Program-made: the position numbers and the translations under genes
Source: an uncultured Dokdonia sp.
GTDB taxonomy: Bacteria; Bacteroidota; Bacteroidia; Flavobacteriales; Flavobacteriaceae
DNA length: 10,127 nucleotides
Assembly (NCBI GenBank): GCA_937124495.1
Contig: CAKZKZ010000078.1
Location: forward strand, 1-10,127
Direction of reading: 5' to 3'
Shown here: positions 6,406 through 10,127 of the stretch, piece by piece
Position numbering within the stretch: position 1 is the first letter of the stretch
Layout: every line of letters starts with the position of its first letter
Notes under the pieces: model-generated
Seen by the model: the letters and a program-made list of their open reading frames with translations, nothing else
Database searches by the model: none
Told to the model about the DNA's origin: nothing

Positions 6406-6443
6406 AAAATTGAAGAGGAATTTAAAAACAAATTCCTCTTCAA
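6406..6443 (-). terminator. Rho-independent terminator of the S41 peptidase gene
   Basis: A perfect 14-base stem (6410-6423 with 6430-6443) closes a six-base loop. On the - strand it begins 15 bases after the peptidase stop codon and is followed by TTTTCT. This is the clearest terminator in the window. Confidence 0.8.
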
Positions 6444-6458
6444 ATATAGTATTGATTA

Positions 6459-7841
6459 CTATTTTTTCTGCAGTGCTTTTTCTAGATTTTCTTGGTATAC
6501 AGAAAGATCTGGTGAATTGTCTGCTGTAGCAAGTGCTACTGCTTTCTTATAATTTTTTATAGATTCATCATAGTTGCCAATAGTCATTAATCCTTCTGCA
6601 TAACTATCAAACCCATTTGCTGATTCGGGATGTAAAACAGTATTTGCTTTAAATATACACACAGCGATTTTTGGCTTTTTATGCTCCATCATATATTGAT
6701 ATCCTAAAGCATTGATCTCCCAATCTTGTATCAACCCTTTTTTATAACACTCTTTTAGCGTAGCTAGGATTTCTTTTTCAGAATGTACAGCGTCATAGGT
6801 TTCTAGTTTTGATAGAAGATGCGTGAATGTATTGGTATAGATTTCTTTTGTTTTTTCTCTGTATTGATCTGCAGCTTTTTTTGCTAACTCATGTGTTTTA
6901 TTAAAGGACTCGTCAGCGGTTACTTTGATCTCAGGAACGACACCAACACCTTCCCAGTTTGTTTTTGTAATCGGATTAATAGCTTTCCCCGTAGGAATAA
7001 AAACACTTAAATTTTCATTAATAGGTCTAGTACCTCCTGGATTTGCTCCACCTCCTGAGGTTTGTCCTACTAGGGTTGCACGTTTCTGTGTTTGCATGTT
7101 ATATGAAAACTCTTCAGCGCCCGAAAATGTTCTTGAACTCGTCATTACAAATAATGGAATGTCTATCATTTTTTTTCCATCTACTTTATCAAGTGTATAG
7201 AAATCAATCGTTTCATCGCCTTCTCTAAAGTATAAACTATTTAAGTGAACACCGCCTTTGAAAAAATAGCTACATAAGTATTGTACCATTTCTGGATCTC
7301 CACCACCATTTTTACTAAGGTCTACGATAACAGCATCTGTATTTGAGATTAATTTCATGTAGGCATCTGCAATTGGTTTTCCTTCTTGAAAATAGGTGAA
7401 GCCTCTTAAATCTAGATACCCTACATTTCCTTCAAGTACTTTTATCGTATGAAACCCAGCATTGTATTCTTTTTTCCTTCTAAGGTTATGAATTTTTTCT
7501 TCAATGAGTCGTTCTGGAGTCATTGCAGGAGCCTCATAAGGAGGTTGATTCATAATCCTCATGTGTTTGTCATTATTGATTGACTGAACAGATTCCGTGA
7601 GTGCATTAGCAAAACTTTCATTTGTTGTAAATGAATCAAAGTGACCTTCCTTGAATTGTTTCTTTAGATGCTTTTCAGTGTCTTTTGCGATATCAGGAAA
7701 GACATATCTCTCATTCATCAATGTAGATAACGTAGTAATGACCTCTTCTTTATACGTATTACTTAGATCTTGGGAATAGGTAGTTGTGTAACAAAGGGAT
7801 AGGATACAAATTAGAAAAAGGAATTTACGTATGAACATCAT
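6459..7841 (-). CDS. Secreted S41 family (IRBP/tricorn-type) peptidase with TPR-like C-terminus
   Basis: A 460-residue exported protein. The signal peptide spans about residues 1-23 (hydrophobic core FLFLICILSLCY, ending TTTYSQ). An N-terminal helical domain (26-100) contains KEGHFDSF and NDKHMR, as in IRBP-like S41 proteins. The protease core has GNVGYLDLRGF (138-148), DAVIVDLSKNGGG (169-181), TSSRTFSGAEEF (234-245) with S240 as the likely nucleophile, and VGQTSGGGANPGG (258-270). After about residue 380 a TPR-like pair of helices follows (YAEGLMTIGNYDESIKNYKKAVALA). No PDZ domain is visible, which agrees with the IRBP type rather than CtpA. Substrates are unknown; location is probably periplasmic or extracellular. 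Two ATGs in tandem (7841, 7838) make the start ambiguous by one residue. The AraC-type gene lies upstream on the same strand. Confidence 0.88.
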   Translation of the reverse strand: MMFIRKFLFLICILSLCYTTTYSQDLSNTYKEEVITTLSTLMNERYVFPDIAKDTEKHLKKQFKEGHFDSFTTNESFANALTESVQSINNDKHMRIMNQPPYEAPAMTPERLIEEKIHNLRRKKEYNAGFHTIKVLEGNVGYLDLRGFTYFQEGKPIADAYMKLISNTDAVIVDLSKNGGGDPEMVQYLCSYFFKGGVHLNSLYFREGDETIDFYTLDKVDGKKMIDIPLFVMTSSRTFSGAEEFSYNMQTQKRATLVGQTSGGGANPGGTRPINENLSVFIPTGKAINPITKTNWEGVGVVPEIKVTADESFNKTHELAKKAADQYREKTKEIYTNTFTHLLSKLETYDAVHSEKEILATLKECYKKGLIQDWEINALGYQYMMEHKKPKIAVCIFKANTVLHPESANGFDSYAEGLMTIGNYDESIKNYKKAVALATADNSPDLSVYQENLEKALQKK

Positions 7842-7892
7842 TGTTTTAATTTTTAAGGTAAAATTAAAGAATAACGTTTTTAAAAAATTGTA

Positions 7893-7925
7893 AAAAAGTA
7901 AAGGGTAAAGAAAATCATCTCAAAA
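7893..7925 (-). promoter_or_regulatory. Possible promoter of the S41 peptidase gene
   Basis: On the - strand TTTTG (7925-7921) is followed after 20 bases by TACTTTTT (7900-7893), one base from the TAnnTTTG consensus. The start codon lies about 50 bases downstream. The -33 part falls inside the loop of the hairpin that ends the upstream gene. Confidence 0.3.
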
Positions 7926-7941
7926 GGAATTATGAGATGAT
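7908..7941 (-). terminator. Terminator-like hairpin at the end of the AraC-type gene
   Basis: ATCATCTC (7914-7921) and GAGATGAT (7934-7941) are perfect reverse complements around a 12-base loop. On the - strand the stem is followed by TTTTCTTT. The regulator's stop codon (7932-7930) lies within the loop, so the hairpin overlaps the end of the coding region. Confidence 0.5.
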
Positions 7942-8796
7942 GGGATCATATTGATTGGTGAATCGTTTAGCGATATTTAGATTCGTAATTTCAATCAGAT
8001 TTGATTTTTGAGCAAAAAATTGAAAAGGGGTTGTTTTAAAAATAGTCTTGAAATCTTTAATGAAATGCGCTTGGTCATAAAAGCCTGCTTCCAAACCAAT
8101 CGTCGTTAGGTTGATATCTGGGAATTCTTTCTTAAGCTGGAGGATTCTATTCATTCGCCATATTTGCGAAACCTTTTTTGGGGAAAGTCCTACTTTATTT
8201 ATGAAATGTTTGTGTAAAGTTACCTTACTGACATTAAACTCTTCAAATAACTCACTGATTCTTATACTTCCATGTTTAAACATAATGAAGTTCAGCTGTG
8301 CTCTTAAGATTTCGTCTACAGACATCGTTTTTGATAATAAGATTTCTGTAAATTCATTAATAAGTTGCTCTTGTATGATGGCTTTACTTTCTGTAGCAAT
8401 TCGTTGAATGAGTACTTGTGCTGTTTTATCAAGCGCAAAAATCTTTTCAAGTGCTATAATACTGTCATTAAAATGGATGAGCGGGTTTTTAATAATATTG
8501 GCAAATGCAAAAGGTTTAAATCGTACGCCTGTAATATTTATGGCAATTTTTGACTTAAAACTTAATATGGTGTTTGTTTGCCCTATAAAGTAAACACCTG
8601 GCTTTAGTGACATCCACTTGGTTTGGGAGTTGCATCTTACAACACATGGAGCGTCAATAAAAACAATATTAAATGTACACGTAGGTAGAAACATTTCTAA
8701 AGGATCTTTTGTCAATTGCTGATCTGAAAAGGTATGCCAGTAACTCTCCACATGATGTGAAAACAAATGATCTGGTAATGTTTCTCTGTACTCCAT
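7930..8796 (-). CDS. AraC-family transcriptional regulator
   Basis: A 288-residue cytoplasmic DNA-binding protein. The N-terminal part (about 1-150) begins YRETLPDHLFSHHVESYW and includes FLPTCTFNIVF, PGVYFIGQT and ITGVRFKPFAF, the pattern of the ligand-sensing domain found in many Bacteroidota AraC regulators (DUF6597-like, from memory). The C-terminal part carries both helix-turn-helix units: ISELFEEFNVSKVTLHKHFINKVGLSPK (180-207) and INLTTIGLEAGFYDQAHFIKDFKTIFKTTPFQF (228-260), with the family hallmark GF.DQ.HF...FK...TP. The effector is unknown. The next gene on the same strand is the S41 peptidase, 88 bases downstream, a plausible target, though a hairpin separates the two transcripts. 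Confidence 0.92.
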   Translation of the reverse strand: MEYRETLPDHLFSHHVESYWHTFSDQQLTKDPLEMFLPTCTFNIVFIDAPCVVRCNSQTKWMSLKPGVYFIGQTNTILSFKSKIAINITGVRFKPFAFANIIKNPLIHFNDSIIALEKIFALDKTAQVLIQRIATESKAIIQEQLINEFTEILLSKTMSVDEILRAQLNFIMFKHGSIRISELFEEFNVSKVTLHKHFINKVGLSPKKVSQIWRMNRILQLKKEFPDINLTTIGLEAGFYDQAHFIKDFKTIFKTTPFQFFAQKSNLIEITNLNIAKRFTNQYDPIIS

Positions 8797-8965
8797 ATTC
8801 CTTTAGAAAACGTATAACAGGTAGTGATTGTTGCTATAGATTCGCTTTTTACATGCTATTCACTAAAAATACGATTTTTGGTTTGTATAATGAGTAGGAA
8901 TGATGGTTTTATATAGGTTGCTGTTATGTGTTTTTTTAGGATGAGATAGAACAGTATAGCAGTAT

Positions 8966-8995
8966 GAGCACTCGTTACAAACGAGCGCTAGTGGG
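8966..8995 (+). repeat. REP-like hairpin element
   Basis: GAGCACTCGTTACAAACGAG continues as CGCTAGTGGG. CTCGTT and AACGAG form a perfect six-base stem around ACA, and CAC/GTG can pair outside it. The related decayed copy at 3316-3345 has the same spacing. I recall similar GCACTCGTTACAAACGAGCGCTAG units as repetitive in Bacteroidota, in the style of RAYT-mobilised REPs; no RAYT gene is in the window. Confidence 0.6.
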
Positions 8996-9168
8996 GAATC
9001 TCCATAAACACTTCCTATGACATATTTGAAGTGAAGGATTCTAGAGAAGAATATCTGTTGATTCAGAATAGCTTAGATAGTTTGTTAAGAGATGGTCTTC
9101 GTTTAGAAATCATTTATAAATCTATTCAAGATAGTAATGAACCCGCTATTGCTTATAGACTGTGTTAG
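8992..9168 (+). pseudogene. Start-less ORF, probable gene remnant
   Basis: A frame open for 58 codons reads, in its later part, FEVKDSREEYLLIQNSLD and LLRDGLRLEIIYKSIQDSNEP, ending AIAYRLC and a TAG. The composition and helix pattern look protein-like. There is no ATG in frame; the only conventional alternative is a GTG at 9031. The upstream end merges into the REP-like element and the stop lies inside the GTTAGCTAAC palindrome. It overlaps the end of the small membrane protein gene on the other strand. I do not recognise the protein; it is most likely the C-terminal part of a gene that lost its front. Confidence 0.35.
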
Positions 9169-9358
9169 CTAACGTTTTTTTTTTCTTCTTTTTTTTCTTA
9201 TACAGATAAAACCCTATAAGCATTAATGAAATAAATATCAAAGACGTTGGTACCCAAGTAATGTCTTCCCATAACCAATGAATTTCTTTTTCATTACCTC
9301 TGAATGGTATACAAAGGATTAACAGGAACATTACAAAGTATAATAAATTGCTTTTCAT
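9146..9358 (-). CDS. Small two-helix membrane protein
   Basis: A 70-residue protein with two hydrophobic segments (4-19 and 36-53) separated by a charged, Trp-containing loop (RGNEKEIHWLWEDITW), followed by eight consecutive lysines (54-61) that should stay in the cytoplasm. The last nine residues (TLANTVYKQ) are encoded by the GTTAGCTAAC repeat and its flank. They are therefore probably not conserved: the frame ran into whatever DNA adjoins it. The lysine stretch is encoded by runs of 8 and 10 A, a likely slippage site. It follows the LuxR-type gene by 112 bases on the same strand and may be its partner. The family is unknown. Confidence 0.55.
   Translation of the reverse strand: MKSNLLYFVMFLLILCIPFRGNEKEIHWLWEDITWVPTSLIFISLMLIGFYLYKKKKKKKKTLANTVYKQ
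9163..9174. repeat. 12-base direct repeat TGTTAGCTAACG, copy 1
   Basis: Contains the perfect 10-base palindrome GTTAGCTAAC. An identical 12-mer lies at 9926-9937, so the two copies bracket the LuxR-type and small-membrane genes. The palindrome has stop codons in two of three frames on each strand, so it ends the + strand remnant ORF. The adjoining AACCCGCTATTGCTTATAGA resembles one arm of the large palindromes I recall between Bacteroidota gene cassettes. Confidence 0.7.
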
Positions 9359-9430
9359 AATACATTTAATTTTAAGTAAAAATTTATGGTACGCAATCTC
9401 TCTATTTGCATTAATTTAAACAAATAATTT

Positions 9431-9450
9431 AGGGTTGATAAAGGGTTGAT
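9431..9450. promoter_or_regulatory. Tandem AGGGTTGAT sites
   Basis: AGGGTTGAT occurs at 9431-9439 and again at 9442-9450, a spacing of 11 bases, about one helical turn. They lie between the LuxR-type gene and the small membrane gene, some 75-90 bases upstream of the latter's start. This is a plausible binding site for a dimeric HTH regulator. A related GGGTTGAT lies at 5062-5069. Confidence 0.3.
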
Positions 9451-9470
9451 TTATTATAGAATACTGACTG

Positions 9471-9920
9471 TTATGACTTTATTTTTGACTTTAACTCACG
9501 CCTGCTTTTGATTTCTAGTTTTCTATATATCTGATTAATATGTGATTTCAGTGTGCTCTGCTCAATAAATAGCTCGCTCATTATCTCTTTATTTGTCTTT
9601 CCCGAAATAATTAAGTCATACACTTCCCTTTGTCTCTCGGTCAATCCATTAAGCAGAGTATCCATTCCTTCACTTTTAATTTTGGAATGCTCCATAATTT
9701 GATTTGAAAGGCTTGAAATTTTTCTTATAGTGATATAAAAATAGATTGCGACTAAGAATGAACTAACGACGATCAATAAAAAGATAAGGACTGGATATTT
9801 GTGTAAGATCAAGTTAATTTTCCCATCATTTGACCTTATTGAGATTGCTAAAGATGATAATAAAAGAGCAATTCCTAGAAGATACTTTTGATATTTTGAT
9901 AGTATTTTTTTCAATTTCAT
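9471..9920 (-). CDS. Membrane-anchored LuxR-type HTH regulator
   Basis: A 149-residue protein. Two membrane helices (about 13-29 and 43-64) are joined by a short loop, followed by a likely coiled linker (66-88) and a C-terminal LuxR/GerE helix-turn-helix (92-145: LTERQREVYDLIISGKTNKEIMSELFI followed by STLKSHINQIYRKLEIKSRRELK). The TERQREV start, the GKTNKEI turn and the STLKSHINQIYRKL recognition helix are hallmarks of the family. There is no receiver or ligand-binding domain, so any signal must come through the membrane part or a partner. It starts at the ATG at 9920, only five bases from a TGTTAGCTAACG repeat, leaving almost no leader of its own. Confidence 0.85.
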   Translation of the reverse strand: MKLKKILSKYQKYLLGIALLLSSLAISIRSNDGKINLILHKYPVLIFLLIVVSSFLVAIYFYITIRKISSLSNQIMEHSKIKSEGMDTLLNGLTERQREVYDLIISGKTNKEIMSELFIEQSTLKSHINQIYRKLEIKSRRELKSKIKS

Positions 9921-9925
9921 TGAAA

Positions 9926-9937
9926 TGTTAGCTAACG
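9926..9937. repeat. 12-base direct repeat TGTTAGCTAACG, copy 2
   Basis: Identical to the copy at 9163-9174 and in the same orientation. It lies directly before the start codon of the LuxR-type gene, as cassette boundaries do in integrons, where coding begins a few bases after the crossover site. Confidence 0.7.
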
Positions 9938-10065
9938 AGTTTGTGTATGATAAGGTGTGTCTTTTTCGGAGGCGGATTTTTCAGATTTGATTATAGTTTT
10001 TTAAAAGTAAGTATTTTCATTTTGTTAACCATCCGACGCATTTTTTATTTACGTTGTTAACAGCT
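9926..10065 (-). other. attC-like or dispersed-repeat sequence
   Basis: Read on the - strand, this stretch opens with GTTAACAACG and closes with CGTTAGCTAAC, about 130 bases later, the AAC...GTT layout of integron attC sites. Internally, TCGGA-GG (9966-9972, + strand) can pair with CC-A-TCCGA (10029-10036) with one bulged base, comparable to the attC L boxes. The outer arms pair poorly and the R boxes deviate from RYYYAAC/GTTRRRY. No integrase is in the window. It may instead be another family of dispersed flavobacterial repeat. Confidence 0.35.
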
Positions 10066-10078
10066 GAGCATTACGAGA

Positions 10079-10127
10079 TCATTCTCTTTTTATCGGTTGT
10101 GGAAATAGCATTAATGAATTATCCTTT
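10079..10127 (-). CDS. Possible C-terminal end of a gene entering from the right (partial)
   Basis: The only frame open to the window edge on the - strand reads KDNSLMLFPQPIKRE and a TGA. At 15 codons it is too short to call with assurance, and the whole stretch could be part of a repeat instead. If real, it would be the preceding gene of a cassette-like series ending just before the attC-like sequence. Confidence 0.2.
   Translation of the reverse strand, partial: KDNSLMLFPQPIKRE

Noticed and set aside
6224..6529. A 101-codon + strand ORF in the gap between the lipoprotein and peptidase genes
   Set aside because: It begins inside the long inverted repeat, crosses the terminator hairpin and overlaps the end of the peptidase gene antisense. 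The translation has no domain-like pattern. It is better explained as chance openness in the GC-richer island.
6925..7228. Two + strand ORFs within the S41 peptidase gene
   Set aside because: They are antisense shadows of a strongly supported protease coding region and show no independent features.
9163..9174. GTTAGCTAAC as a simple transcription factor operator
   Set aside because: The two copies sit at a gene end and a gene start in positions that mark boundaries, and the identity extends to 12 bases. An operator role for the copy before the LuxR-type gene is not excluded but explains only one of the two.

Overview
The window looks like chromosomal DNA from a member of the Bacteroidota, most likely the Flavobacteriaceae. 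The base composition is AT-rich and Shine-Dalgarno sequences are essentially absent. Several products are typical of the group: an ECF sigma factor with a Cys-rich tail, an IRBP-type S41 peptidase, a YD-repeat secreted protein, and a LuxR-type HTH protein with two membrane helices. Two intergenic copies of a TTTCGCGAAA-centred palindrome also fit my recollection of marine flavobacteria. Genus and species cannot be decided from the sequence.

Layout. The left edge carries the C-terminal end of a B12-binding-type radical SAM protein (+). It is followed by a class I methyltransferase gene (-) that lies between two copies of the palindromic repeat. A tight three-gene + strand block comes next (1615-3273): an ECF-type sigma factor, a four-helix membrane protein whose start overlaps the sigma stop, and an alkyltransferase-like (MGMT-family) DNA repair protein. 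Then come five - strand genes: a secreted YD-repeat protein, a small membrane-anchored HNH nuclease-like protein, a lipoprotein of unknown function, a secreted S41 peptidase with a TPR-like tail, and an AraC-family regulator. The regulator ends in a terminator-like hairpin directly before the peptidase gene. The right edge holds a two-gene unit on the - strand: a membrane-tethered LuxR-type HTH protein and a 70-residue two-helix membrane protein. This unit is bracketed by two direct copies of the 12-mer TGTTAGCTAACG. The outer flank looks like an integron attC site or another cassette-type recombination site.

The gene-poor stretches are not empty. The 382 bases at 6077-6458 contain four separate inverted repeats, one with 23-base arms, around a GC-richer island that may be a structured or formerly mobile element. 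The stretch at 8797-9145 holds a REP-like hairpin and most of an ORF without a start codon, probably a gene remnant. A decayed relative of the REP-like hairpin lies at 3312-3345.

Functional reading. The sigma/membrane/ATL block may be a small stress or DNA-damage regulon. The AraC regulator may control the neighbouring peptidase. The LuxR/small-membrane pair looks like an accessory, recently moved module. No complete known defence system, transposase, integrase, CRISPR array, rRNA or tRNA is visible.
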